A program made the position numbers and the translations under genes. A DNA stretch of 64,000 bases, taken from NCBI GenBank assembly GCA_951804985.1, contig OX638134.1, positions 1,116,001-1,180,000 on the forward strand, in the 5' to 3' direction. The stretch comes from Dryomyza anilis. Lineage: Eukaryota > Arthropoda > Insecta > Diptera > Dryomyzidae. This document shows, piece after piece, positions 24,075 to 36,362 of this stretch. The notes under the pieces were generated by a model that had not been told where the DNA came from, ran no database searches, and saw only the letters and a program-made list of their open reading frames with translations. Every line of letters begins with the position of its first letter. Position 1 is the first letter of the stretch.

Positions 24075-25770
24075 CTGAATAATTTAAATTTTTACTAAAA
24101 AAAATTAAATTTTTACTCTAAAATCAATTTTTCACAAAAAAAAATAAAATGTTCACTATAAAAACAAATTTTTACTAAAAAAATAAAATATCACTAAAAA
24201 TTTAAGTGTTCACTAAAAATTCAAATTTTCACTAAAAATCCAATTTTTCACTAAAAATTCAAATTTTTACTAAAAATTAAATTGTTCAATTTTTTACTAA
24301 AAATTTACATTTTTCACTTAAATTTCATTAAAATTCAATTTTTCATTACAAATTCAATTTTTCATTAAAAATTCAATTTTTTATTAAAAATTCAATTTTT
24401 CACTAAAAATTCAATTTTTCACTAAAAATTCAATTTTTCATTAAAAATTCAATTTTTCATTAAAAATTCAATTTTTCATTAAAAATTCAATTTTTCACTA
24501 TAAATTCAATTTTTCACTAAAATTTCAATTTTTCACTAAAAATTCAAATTTCACTAAAAATTCAATTTTCACAAAAAATTCAATTTTTCACAAAAAATTC
24601 AATTTTTCACAAAAAATTCAATTTTTCACTAAAAAATTTAATTTTTCACTAAAAATTCAATTTTTCACTTAAAATTCAAATTTTCACTAAAAATTAAATT
24701 TTTCACTAAAAATTCAATTTTTAACTAAATATTAGTTTTTCACTACAAATTCAAATTTTCACTAAAAATTCAATTTTTTACTAAAAATTCAATTTTTCAC
24801 TAAAAAATAAAATTTTTCACTAAAAAATAAAATTTTTCACTAAAAAATTCAATTTTTTACTAAAATTTCAATTTTTCACTAAAATTTCAATTTTTCCCTA
24901 AAAATCCAATTTTTCACTAAAATTATATTTTTTACTGTTAATTCCATTTTTCAATAATGAATTTTTCACTTTAAATTCAATTTTTCATTAAAAATTCATT
25001 GCAATTTTGCAGAAAAAAAAATCAATTTTTTAAAATAAAATTAAAATTTTCACTAAAAATCACTTTTCACTAAAATTCAATTTTTCACTAAAAATTATAT
25101 TTTTCAATATAAATTAAAATTTCACTACAAATTAATTTTCACTAAAAAATTCAATTTTTTACTAAGAATTTCATTTTTTTTACTAAAAATTCAATTTTTT
25201 ACTAAAAATTCAATTGTTCACTCAAAATTCAATTTTTCACTAAAAATTCAATTTTTCACTAAAAATTCAATTTTTACTAAAAATTAAATTTTTCACTAAA
25301 AAATTAAATTTCTCACTATAAATTCAATTTTTCACTAAAAATTCAATTTTTCACTAAAAATTCAATTTTTCACTAAAAATTCAATTTTTCACTAAAATTC
25401 AATTTAGCATTAAGAATTAGATTTTGCATTAAAAATTCAATTTTTCACTAAAAATTATATTTTTTACTATAAATTAAAATTTCACTAAAAATTCAATTAT
25501 TCACTAAAAATTCAATTTTTCACTAAAAATTAAATTTTTCACTAAAAATTCAATTTTTCACTAAAAATTCAATTTTTCACTAAAAATTCAATTTTCACTA
25601 AAAATTAAATTTTTCACTAAAAATTAAATTTTTCATTAAAAATTCAATTTTTCACTAAAAATTCAATTATTCACTAAAAATTCAATTTTTCACTCAAAAT
25701 TAAATTTTTCATTAAAAATTCAATTTTTCACTAAAAATTCAAATTTTCACTAAAAATTCAATTTGTCAGT
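24075..25770 (-). repeat. 19-bp minisatellite, array 3 (longest)
   Basis: About 1.7 kb of the minus-type unit with frequent single-base changes and length variants. Small homogeneous blocks occur, for example CATTAAAAATTCAATTTTT near 24420-24490 and CACAAAAAATTCAATTTTT near 24570-24620, which suggests local duplication of variants. Confidence 0.93.
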
Positions 25771-26879
25771 ATTTTTGGATTAAAATTTAAATTTAGTCTA
25801 TCTACTCTTCCTTTCCATCTTTAGAAACCACCCACTACTTCCAAGACAAAATCAAGTAGGTATTTTTAATATGAATTATTTTGATGGAATTCTCATAAAT
25901 CAAATTTTGTCTCGTCTAGCAGTGCGTCCGTCGTATGTAGAAAACTGCGGTAGGCTTTTGAGGTTCCATCCAATACCGCGCGCATGCATCATTCGTAAGT
26001 TACAATCCTCGCGCCAACTTTTTTGCAATTTAATATTTTTTTTTTTCATTTTTTAATTCTTTTTGCATTTTCAGTTGAGTTGAGTTCAGTGCTGTCGAGT
26101 TTTTCATATCAGCTCATATTCGCAAAGTTGACATTTTTCGGGGTAACCAAAGGAATTTGTGCTCCTGCCGGCTGACTGACAACTCCTCCTGGCTGCTGGT
26201 GGCCGTATGGCATGCGACTTACACTACATCGAAAAATGGTACTACGTTGACTGTCAACATATGTTGCCGGTGGAGTGATGCAGCAATTGTTGTTGTTGAT
26301 GATTACACTATCGTGGTGGGGTACGCGTTATTTCCTCGTATTACGCTTTGTAGTTGTCGAAAAAAAAATTACAAAAAGAAAATGAATTCATCTCATTTTT
26401 CGTATTTTTTTTCCAACTCTTTGCTTTTGTGCATTTTATGCGTTTTTTTAAAATACGTACAAAATTTGCTTTAAATTCTTCAATTTTTTAAAATTTTATT
26501 TTTATTATTTTTACTTTTGTTCGCACAAAGAAAAGGGTTAATTTAATTTAAGGATTTTAAGTGCATATTTATTTCTGAAGCTGCGCAGGAATTTCTTTAG
26601 TTGAAGAACAGAAATAGGGGACGTGTATATATGAGGGTTATCGTGTATGGTAGGGTTCAAGATTTTAATACAAAATTGAATTCTATAGATGCAAGACTCA
26701 ATAACATGCTAAATAAAAGTTTTCTTAAGTGCTTCGTTGGAATAAACATATTTTATATTACATACTAACTGAATAATTAACCCATAGTTGAATGGAAATT
26801 TCGCTGAAAATGAATCATAGCGAAATTCTGCGTAAATACAACCGCAAAAAGACATGCAAAATATATTATTTAAATTTAA
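25771..26879. other. No gene seen
   Basis: 25870-26350 is mixed in composition with two short plus frames (25871-26056, 26157-26474), both ending in low-complexity hydrophobic runs. TTTTCAGTTGAGTTGAG at 26072 resembles an acceptor, but no exon follows convincingly. Confidence 0.45.
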
Positions 26880-28020
26880 AAACATCTCACGAATTACACT
26901 CTGAAAAAATTCACCAACAAAATAATATAATTTAAAGTTTTTGTTATTATTTCCATAGTTTTTACTTTTAAAAATTGAAGATAGTATAAATTATTCCTTT
27001 AAATATGTAAAAACCATCAATATATTGTAAAATTCAGAATACTACACACAAAAAATGGCATCAAGTTGAAAGAACGAACAAAAGTTAGTTGTAACAACCA
27101 ACTTTATTTGCATAAAACGAAATTTCTACAAATTGGTTGATGAAACGGTAAAAACTATTGAATCTTATGGAAAACTATTAAAAATAACTGAATACTACAC
27201 ATCGAAAAATGACACGTGATTAAAAGAACGAGAAAATGTTAGTTGATACAACCAACATCATTTGCATAAAACGAAATTTCTACAAATTGGTTGATGAAAT
27301 GGCAAAAACTATTAAATCATATAAAAAAACTATTGAAAAAAACTGAATACTACAAATGGAAAAATGGCACGTTGTTGAAAGAACGATAAAATGTTAGTTG
27401 ATACAACCAACTTCTTGCACTTAAACGAGATCTCTACAAATTGTTTGATGAAACGGTAAAAACTATTAAATCTTATGAAAAACTATTGAAAAAACTGAAC
27501 ACTACACATCGAAAAATGGCACGTGATTGAAAAAACGAGAAAATGTTAGTTGATACAACCAACTACATTTACATAAAACGAAATTTCTACAAATTGGTTG
27601 ATGAAATGGCAAAAACTATTAAATGTTATAAAAAACTATTTAAAAAAACTGAATACTACACATCGAAAAATGGCACGTTGTTGAAAGAACGAGAAAATAT
27701 TAGTTGATATAACCAACTTCTTGCACTTAAACGAAATTTTTACAAATGGTTTGATGAAACGTTTGAAAATAACTGAATACTACACATCGAAGAATAGCAC
27801 GTGATTGAAAGAACGAGTAAATGTTAGTTGATACAATCAACTTCATGTATTAAAATGAAATTTCTACAAATTGTTTGTTGGAACTACCATATTTGGTTGT
27901 CGCTTATCATGTACACACACCAAATTGTTCTAAAACTTGGCTTCTGTGTTATAATACAAACTACTGCCGTTTATAATTGTTGAGAGAACCGAATTTGACA
28001 GTAAATTTATTGAATTTATA
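26880..28020. repeat. ~154-bp tandem repeat inside a transposon-like unit
   Basis: The motif GAATACTACACATCGAAAAA recurs near 27036, 27190, 27345, 27497, 27651 and 27775, so the period is about 154 bp (the last is 124). Each unit holds GTTAGTTGATACAACCAAC and CAAATTGGTTGATGAAA. The array ends in a segment (27870-28020: CCATATTTGGTTGTCGC, AGAACCGAATTTGACAG) that recurs alone elsewhere. Confidence 0.85.
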
Positions 28021-28089
28021 TTTTATTGTACTATATATTTTATTGCAGGAACGGTAAAAACCCATTAAATACTACAAAACACTATTAAA

Positions 28090-28345
28090 AAATTCTGAAT
28101 ACTGCACAAAGAAAAATAGCATGAGGTTGAGCGGACAAAAAAAGTTGTTATTACAACCAAATACATTTGTTTAAATGAAATTTCCACAAATTGTTTATTG
28201 GAACTACCATATTTGGTTGTCGCTTATCATGTACACACCCCAAATAGTTTTAAAACTTCTCATAATGTGTTATAATACAAACTACTGTCTTTTTTAATTG
28301 TTGAGAGAACCGAATTTGACAGAAATTTTATTGAATTTATATTTT
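28090..28345. repeat. Second copy of the array's last unit and terminal segment
   Basis: GAATACTGCACAAAGAAAAATAGC starts a further unit, and the terminal segment seen at 27870-28020 follows again (CCATATTTGGTTGTCGC at 28206 to GAATTTGACAG at 28322). So a block of about 320 bp, unit plus terminus, is duplicated in tandem. Confidence 0.65.
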
Positions 28346-29040
28346 ATTGAATTATTTTTAAATTTGTATTCAATTTAAAATTTTTAAGTGTACTGGCGCT
28401 TTCCAGAACACACAAAACAATTCACTGAATTCAATGCCAATAAATACATTGCAACGAATTGCTAATACGTGATTTTATAAAACAAAATATTGTTTGAAAA
28501 AATTCAAAAAGAAAAAAAAACAAAATATAATAAACAAAAAGAATATACAGAAAACTTAACGAAAGCGTAGAATAAACAAAAGTGCGCGCTGGGAAAAAAG
28601 CAAATGATGAATTTGTATTTTATATTAATTGCTGCTCAATGTACGCGGAGCACGATTCCAGAGCACCACGGTGCCCGTTCGACCAATACGATACACCCCA
28701 CTCCGCGTCCCATCTTTGGTATGTTATGCGTCAGACATTTATTGACCATTTCTTTTCTTTTTTTTTTTGTACATTTTGGCGCGTTGTTCAATTTGCATTT
28801 CAATAAAAATAATTTCTATAAATAAAGTACTTGTGCAGAATATTAATTAATTAATTGTAGCCAATATGCAAACGTTTCATTGTTGTTTATTTTATTGCTT
28901 AAAGAAGAAACAAAAAAGAATAGTGTGTGGAACTTTGTTTAAAATGGTATATCAAATATATTATTTGGAATATAAATAGATATAATATGAAGTTATAATA
29001 TGAATAAATCACGAAATATGGAATAATAAACCGCCTATGA
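28346..29040. other. No gene seen
   Basis: AT-rich with a small mixed patch at 28580-28800 containing overlapping short frames. None is recognisable. Confidence 0.5.
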
Positions 29041-29203
29041 GGTAATGTGGCAAAATTTGTTGCGCCAACCAACTTTTCGGTTCTGTCAACCATTGAGTCG
29101 GTTTTTGCAGCCAAAACTAAAAGAGTTGTAGTTTGGACTACAATCAATTTCGAAAGTTTTAGAGCAAGTTCGGATCGTTTTAGAAAATTTAGGGGTGTGT
29201 ATA
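29041..29203. mobile_element. Fragment of the CCAACC/GGTTGT element family
   Basis: GCGCCAACCAACTTTTCGG, GTCAACCATTGAGTCGG and AAACTAAAAGAGTTG match the left half of the element at 58728-59022. The MITE at 29204 follows directly, so the rest of this copy is displaced or lost. Confidence 0.5.
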
Positions 29204-29954
29204 CACAGAAAAAAAAATCAAGTTGATGTATTTTGTTCCTTAAGAACGATTCATAATATTGTTAACTACAAAACATCAATGTTATGAATTCATTATCAAT
29301 TTGATGAATGGCTGAAAAAGTGTTCTTCAATATGATGAGTGTATGTGAAGATACGTTTCATTATATTAATGAACAAATACATAAAATACAACATATATGT
29401 ACATCATATCGAAGAATGCTGTTCATCGAAGCAAAATTATATAAAACATGTTTATTGTTCGTTCATTTTTTGCTACAGTTAGAGTTCTCAAGATTGTCTT
29501 GGGTATTATTCCTTATATTATTCTACCAACAACCAGTATTCATCACACTGATGAATTCAATCATTGAAATAAAATCGTTTTTCATTGATAATATTTATTT
29601 TAACATTAAATTTCAAACAAAAATTTGTCTCTATTTACACATTTGTGTATTTATAATACTTATAAGTTTTACAATATTTAATTTCAAATTATGCCAAGAC
29701 TCCATTTCATCATATTAATGAACACGTGTACATCATATAGACGAATGTTGTTCATCAAACCATATTTATTTAAATTTCATAAATCTTATCATAATTATAA
29801 ATACATAAATGTTTAAATGGAGACAAATTTTAGTTTAAAATTTGATGTTATAAATAATATTTAAAGTGGAAAACATTGAAAATATACGATTTTAGTTCGA
29901 TGAATGAAATCATCAATATGATGAATACTGGTTGTTGGTAAAAGTTTTTATGTG
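29204..29954 (+). mobile_element. TA-flanked MITE family (CACAG ends), copy B
   Basis: The element starts CACAGAAAAAAAAATC and ends TTTTTATGTG, with TA on both sides (29202-29203 and 29955-29956). The TA duplication and short inverted ends suit a Tc1/mariner-type transposase. An AT-rich open frame at 29308-29718 overlaps it, but I see no transposase motif. It has inserted into or next to a fragment of another repeat family at 29041-29203. Confidence 0.68.
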
Positions 29955-29956
29955 TA

Positions 29957-31260
29957 GATAATTGCTACGTAAAAATGATATATTTTGAAATGCTCAAAAT
30001 TCAATATCTAATTGCAGTTCTAGAATACGTCTCCGGCTCCAAATAAATTTTTTCATAAAGTGGACCTAAACATTATTAAACCCAGAGGTCTCAGGTAAAG
30101 ACGTAAAACATATTAATTTGTACAATGCTTTTGGACAAGTGATAAGTTTTACTAAGTGTTTCCATTAAGGAGAGCTAATGATGTTCCACACCAAAACACA
30201 AAAATTTCGTTTCGCACAAAATTCCTTTATAAAGAAAGCGTTGTTGCAATGTACAACATACATAAAACATATTACATTGAAAAACCGACATTAATGACTT
30301 TAGTTTGCCGCTCTGAAATATTAATGAATCACTAAGAAAAAGTTGCACGGCAGATAATCAAACCGCCGATCGTGTCAAACAACTTAAGGCCCCCAAAAGA
30401 TGCAGCAGCTCTCAAGACAAGACCGACCGACAACGCGACCCCTCTATGCGATGCGGCACCATCTATATAGCTTAGCCGATGCATATATCTTCGGCACTGA
30501 CAGCAAAACATCACACTGTGAATATTAATGATGCCTGTTTTTGGTGCATTTTGCGTGGTAACGCATCGTAACTCATTTGCGTTGATCGTCGTCGTTCGTT
30601 CTGCAAGGATACCGCTTGTAAAGCACTGCTGGAAGTCATGATCTACAGGAAACTTATTAAAAATTTGAGCTGGAGAAAACCAAAAAAAAAGTATTCAATC
30701 ATCTTGCAGCCCACGTGACGTGGGTCCGCTTCGTTTCGTTTCTTTCGTCGTTCATTCATTGTATACGAAAATTTGCAAATAAATTTCAAATCTGAGATTA
30801 AAATTTTGACACTAAATTTACATGTCAGTCATAAGGTTTAAAAAGCAATTAATTTTTTTATAGCAGCAGCAGAAACTTCTAAGAATTGTATTTTTGCTCT
30901 GTTTGATTTGTGCGCGCCGATCTTTAACGATCTTGTTTGATTGTTTTTTTTTTTTTTATTATTTTTATTAGTGCTGCATATTTTGTAGGCACTCATCGAA
31001 TTATGCTTTAAATTTAAATTTGTTTTTTATAAATTTCATTTTGCGTTGCGATTTCGCAATTTATTATGATCGACGGTGAAGCGCATATTTGGGGTCGAAC
31101 TTTGGCTGTGCTGTGCACGTCTATTTTATTGGCTGGAAAAGTAATTTATTTTAAATGGACAGCTACGATTCCCCGGAATTTTGTACAGCTGTTTTGTTAC
31201 TCATAGACGTGCATAATTAATTGGATAAATATTTAACCTTTAAGAGAATTTAATCATTTA
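29957..31260. other. No gene seen
   Basis: A GC-richer patch at 30340-30500 contains a short minus frame (30332-30514) without family features. GTCGTCGTTCGTTC-type motifs occur at 30588 and 30745. The rest is AT-rich. Confidence 0.5.
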
Positions 31261-31439
31261 TAAAAACCCTATACATCGGAAAAATGATCTTTTCCGATGA
31301 TGTTGGAAGTATGAAGAAATTAGTTCCACAACCAATTGAATACTTTTAAAACACAATTTCTACAAATTGGTTGATCGAACTTCCAAAACAAAAATTTACT
31401 AGGCAGCTCAAATACTGCTAAGTTTCTCGTAGAAAATTG

Positions 31440-32820
31440 AAGAATATTTAGTCGTCAGTGAATACTAGTCGACGAAACCTTGTCAGTTTCTGGTAGGGAT
31501 TGGAAGTGTATATCCCCGCCAGTAGAAATAATCCGAAACTGGTCTGTCCCCAGTAACGCTAGTTAAAAATTGGTCGGTTACTGGTTGAGATTTGAGGAGT
31601 AGATCCCTTTCAGTAAAACTAGACAACAAACTGGTCTGTTGCCAGTAAAACTGGTCAAAAACTGGTTGCAAGTTAAACTATTAAGGAAATGTCCAGAAAC
31701 CGAAGAGTTTGACTGGCTAGCTGCTGGTCAAAAACTGGTCTGTCCCCAGTAGAACTGGTCAAAAGCAGGTCGGTTTTTAATAGGAAAATGCCCAGAAATC
31801 GAAGAGTTCCTGTTTTTGGTCAAAAACTGGTCTGTCCCCAGTAGAACTAGTCAAAAACTGGTCGGTTACTGGTAGGGATTTGAAAAGTAGAAATCTTGTC
31901 AGTAAAACTAGTCAATAACTGGTCAGTTACTGCTGGAAAATGTCCAGAAACCGAAGAATCTGACTAGGATTTAAAGAGTAGATCCCTGCCAGTAAAGCTA
32001 GTCAAGAAATGGTCGGTTACTGTTAGGGAAATGTTCAGAAATCCAAGAAATTGACCGCCTAGTTTATATTTTTGGTTAAAAACTGATCTGTCCCTAGTAA
32101 AACTAGTCAAAAACTATTCGGTTACTGGTAGAGAATTGAAGAGTAGATGTCTGCCAGGAATTGAAGAGTAGATCTCTGCCAGTAAAACTGGTCAAGAAAT
32201 GGTCGGTTACTGTTAGGGAAATGTCCAGAAACCGAAGAGTTGGACTGGCTAGCTTCTGGTAAATAACTGGACTGTCCCCAGTAGAACTAGTCAAAGACGT
32301 GTCTGTTAAAGGTAGAGATTTGAAGAGTACATCCCTGCCAGTAAAACTAATCATTAACTGGTCGGTTACGGTTAGGAAAGTGCGTTAGGGAAATGAGTTT
32401 CCTTGGAAAGTTTCTGTTTTTGGTAAAAAAACTGGTCTGTCCCCAGTAAAACTAGTCAAAAACTGGTCGGTTACTAGTAGGGATTTGAAGAGTAGACATT
32501 CCTGCCTGTAAAACTAGTCAATAACTGGTCAGTTACTGCTGGGAAATGTCCAGAAACCGAAGAGTCTGACTGACTAGTTTCTGTTTCTGGTCAACTACTG
32601 ATCTGTTCCAAATTAAACTAGTCAAAGACGTTTCAGTTATTGATAGGTGTTTGAAGAATAGATCCCTGATAGTAAAACTGGTCAAGAAATGGTCGGTTAC
32701 TGTTAGGGAAATGTCCAGAAACGGAAGAGTTCTGGCTAGTTTGTATTGTTTGTCAAAAACTGCTCTGTCTCCAGTAAAACTAGTCAAAAACTGGTCGGTT
32801 TCTGGTAAGATATTCGTGGG
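31440..32820. repeat. ACTGGTC-rich tandem repeat, period about 160-185 bp
   Basis: CTGTCCCCAGTA(A/G)AACTAG recurs near 31543, 31741, 31832, 32087, 32271, 32429 and (changed) 32602 and 32764. Between them are GGTCGGTTACTGGTAGGG, GAAGAGTAGATCCCTGCC and AAATGTCCAGAAACCGAAG. Short ACTGGTC/ACTAGTC submotifs suggest growth from a smaller unit. The open frames here follow from the repeat. Confidence 0.88.
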
Positions 32821-32839
32821 AATTATTACTTGTATGCTA

Positions 32840-33000
32840 TATTTGATAGGTGCTTAGCATGTACACGCACCAAATGATTATACAACTGTTCTAAATTGGT
32901 TGCTGTTCATACTACATCCTTTTAGATTTGGTTATAAGAAACGACGTAGTAGTTAAGAGAACTGAATAAGCAGATAAGAGAAAGAAAAATATAGTAAATA
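32840..33000. mobile_element. Terminal segment of the same element family, right of the ACTGGTC array
   Basis: GGTGCTTAGCATGTACACGC, CACCAAATGATTATAC and GTTAAGAGAACTGAATAAG match the terminal segments at 27870-28020 and 28200-28345. At the other side of the array (31261-31400) CATCGGAAAAATGATC and CAAATTGGTTGATCGAAC match the 154-bp unit, so the array sits inside one element. Confidence 0.55.
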
Positions 33001-34011
33001 ACGTTAATCATGGCCATTTCATTTTAGTCAGTGTTCAGATTTTGTCAAGGAAAAATACAATGATCAGTATTTTTAAAAACTTCAAGATTCTAATCATACC
33101 AAGATTTTTGATATACCTAAAGTTTTGAGTCAGTACGTAAAATAAATATATGACAATCTATGAGTTTTTCTATATATTTTAAACTTAAGCTTTGAGATTA
33201 AAATTCCTTACAATTTGTATTTTTTGCGTTTGACTGATAATAAGTCCGGTCAGATCCATCCGAATTTCGTTCGGTTTATTTCAAAAAACTAACAGAATAG
33301 AAACTATATCCGATTGAAAACTCAAAATTTTAAAAAGTTAAAGTACAAAATATATAGAAAAACAGAAGAATTTCAATTTCTGTTTTTGCTTTACGTAATA
33401 ACTCGAAAATTTTAGGCAATTTAAAAAAAACTGAAAATGAGGTTCTGATTATAATCTTGATGTCAGAAAATTATACCAAGATCGCGAAAATTCTTTTTTG
33501 TGGTGCTGTGTAAATGAATTTATAAAAACTTAATATTAAATTTGAAATCTTAAAATACCATTCGAAAGATTTATATATTCTTATTATTTGACATAAATGT
33601 TGGTTTTATCGTTTAAAAATTGTCCGGAATAAAAAGCATTTAATATTTCAATAATTGAAATTAAAAAAATGTATTTCATGAGTTTTACCTCTACAACGAG
33701 TATAAATTATGCAAAACAGCTATAATTATTGTGATGTGCCGCATAATTAAACAGTAGGCAACACACATTAGGCAGGACCTTTCTGAACTGAGACCCCATA
33801 ATTGAAATTGTCGTCGGCGCATTAAATAAAACTGGTTGAACAGCATGTAAACATGGCCAACATGCGACATGATCAGCAAATAAATAGCAGAGTGCTGCAC
33901 GAAATACTAAACAAGACTTTGACTGGAAAAAAAGATGGTCAAAAGAATCACGAAAATGTAAACGAGAAATACAGAAAATTGCAAAAAGAGACCTTGAAGT
34001 TTCAAGACTGA
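33001..34011. other. No gene seen
   Basis: AT-rich sequence. The minus frame 33707-34024 is C- and F-rich and unsupported. Confidence 0.5.
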
Positions 34012-34170
34012 CTCCAGACCACAAGAACCATTGATATAACTACAGAGTCAACAACATCCCGCCGCCGCCACCAACAAGTCGAAGACATTGAAAAATCATT
34101 AAACGAATTTATTGAATTGCGAGCCAGCGATAGCGTCGCGGCAACTGACAACCTGTTGCAGCCAACCTAA
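34012..34170 (+). other. Candidate cryptic coding exon (C-terminal)
   Basis: A 52-codon open stretch ends at TAA 34168. It reads QQVEDIEKSLNEFIELRAS and then DSVAATDNLLQPT, with gene-like residue and codon mix (GAA, GCC, CTG) and no low complexity. There is no ATG in frame; AG acceptors are available at 34016-34017 and 34044-34045, though their pyrimidine tracts are weak. No family is recognised and no partner exon is seen. Confidence 0.25.
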
Positions 34171-35489
34171 CTCGAAGAACTGTGTCGGGCAGATCAGTAA
34201 CGATCGTGCACAATGCAATGCGCCCCATCCGGTGCTGTGAGAATCTTTGGCCAGCCACAGAGTTGCAGCCAAAGTTGTTGTTAAATAATTTACAAAGTTA
34301 TTGATTTATCAACTGAGAATCAGGCTGCAGTCAGGCAGGGTTGCATGTCTGACGAAATGCAAAAAGAAAAAAGCACACCAAAAAAAGGGATACAAAAAAG
34401 ATCTGCAAGATCAGCAAAGTTCATTGCTAAAAGTTCAGCAAAGATCGCAAAATTGCAAAATTGAAAAACACACAGACACAAACCATCCAAACCAAGTGGC
34501 GAAAGGTCCATCATGAAATATGGCTTAAATGCAGCAATGTAGCCTCCAATTTCTGCCGAACTGATCTTCGTGAACCGCAAGAGTTGCGTGCGTATCGCCT
34601 TTGCTGCTACTCATGCTCATGGGCAATGCTTACATACGACAACTACATTGTTGAGATCTTGGCAAGAGTGGTGCTCAGGAACAGTAATTGATCGATTATT
34701 ATGGTGCCCGTATTTTGGTCTTTTTGTGTGTGTCTGTCTTTCGTGGTAAATGGTTTGGCGTTGGATGGGACAGCCTCAGACAGTATGGCAATGGGACACG
34801 CAATGCGTGCTGAATTTATGTTGTTGATATTGTTGTGATAGGACATGCAGAGGCGAATCCGATCAGAGATTTATTAATTTAAACAGTTTATAAATATATT
34901 AAATAAAATGATTCGGTACAAACGTATTAAATATAGGCGCGGCATAAAATTTTAAAGTATTTAATCAATGAGTCCGTTATATTTTTGTTAGGTCGGTTCT
35001 AATAAGATTTTATTTTATGAATTGTTGCTCAATTATACAGCTTCAAACATTTTTTTAAAGATTTTCACGGAGTTCATTTTTATCTAAACTATTTTCGTGC
35101 AGTTTTCACAACAATTGTTTATACCGTAACACTTTTGATATTCACAAAGTTATATAATATGATTTGTTTAATAAACTTCGTAATACATGTAATTTGAAAA
35201 TGTCATATCCAGGATCTTATAGTCAAAATCTGGATTCATGTATTTATTCTACTAATTGTTACTAAAGCCTGAATCACACAATCAACTTTTGTGATTGCCA
35301 AATTTTTGTATGGAATATCCATTATATTGCATGTTGATTCTGTCTAGAAGATAAAGAAACTCTGAACACATCTTGAAAAGATATACAGCGCTTATACTTT
35401 CAAGAATTAGTCTTACTTATACTACTTGAGTCTCCACAACCGAGTCCAAGTACGCATAAATAAAATCATCTCAATATTAATTTCGTTCT
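34171..35489. other. No gene seen
   Basis: 34171-34850 is mixed in composition with overlapping short frames on both strands that cannot be told from chance. 34860-35489 is AT-rich. Confidence 0.45.
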
Positions 35490-36259
35490 TTAAACCATGA
35501 TTCATTGTATTGATGTACAATTCATAATATTAATAGCTACAAAACATCAATGTTATGAATTCATTATAAATTTGATGAATGACTGAAAAGTACAAAATTT
35601 ATGTACTGCATATTATTCATCAAACAAAATATCAATCAAAATATTTATTTTTACTTCATTTTTGGTCATACTTCTCAGTTCTCAAGTAGTTCTTGCTTAT
35701 TATTTCTTATATCATGTTTGCTCGATAAATTATATATTTATAATTACTACATTTTATTAATAAAAAGTTATATAAACGTATATAAAAAATTATATATTAA
35801 AAAAAAAAATTGTATGATTTTTTTTTTGAAAACTAATTTTTTTGGACAATTTTTTTTTTCGAAAAAATATTTTTTTCGAATTTTTTTTTAAGTAAATTCT
35901 TTTTTGTGAATTTTTTATTCGAAAAAAATATTTTTTTTTCGATCATTTTTTATGGAAAAAAAAATTTAAGGTATCTTTTTTTGCGATTTTTTTTGAAAAA
36001 CATTTTTTTTTAATTCGTTAAAAATCTATTTTTTCTATTAATTAATTTATTTAAAAAAAAAATTAGTTTTTTTCAAAATTATATTTTATATATTGTTACG
36101 AAAAGAGGTAATTTGCCCCACTGTGCAAGCATTCAACAATAATAAATGAGACGCAAGACAATTCAGCGCACTAAGCAATGTGTTAGAAAGAGACGGAAGA
36201 TCATTCAGCAGGTTAAAACACATGAGTGCGAATGAGATGCCAATAGCAGCGTCATTCAC

Positions 36260-36312
36260 GAAACGAGTAGAAGGTTCTCGAAACAAGTCGAAGCTTGTCG
36301 AAACGTGTCGAA
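36260..36312 (+). promoter_or_regulatory. Heat-shock-element-like cluster in the solo LTR
   Basis: GAA triplets start at 36260, 36270, 36280, 36290, 36300 and 36310, exactly every 10 bp. TTC at 36275-36277 between two of them makes a perfect three-unit HSE (GAAnnTTCnnGAA, 36270-36282). TTG at 36295 makes a second with one mismatch (36290-36302). The cluster lies just upstream of the TATA box at 36326. Known: HSF binds alternating GAA/TTC every 5 bp. Inference: the parent element may have been heat-inducible. Confidence 0.6.
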
Positions 36313-36325
36313 CTGATGCCTGCAG

Positions 36326-36362
36326 TATATAGTGCCGCGCATCTGAGGCACTGTACTTCAGT
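36326..36362 (+). promoter_or_regulatory. Core promoter of the solo LTR (TATA and Inr)
   Basis: TATATA at 36326-36331 lies about 30 bp before TCAGT at 36358-36362, whose A at 36360 would be +1. This is the standard spacing, so the LTR seems to keep a complete core promoter directed rightward. Confidence 0.55.

Noticed and set aside
21275..25770. CRISPR-like regular repeats
   Set aside because: The 19-bp units are contiguous with no unique spacers, and the genome is that of a fly.
29308..29718. 136-codon frame in MITE copy B as a transposase
   Set aside because: AT-rich hydrophobic sequence with no DDE/D motif; other copies do not keep the frame.
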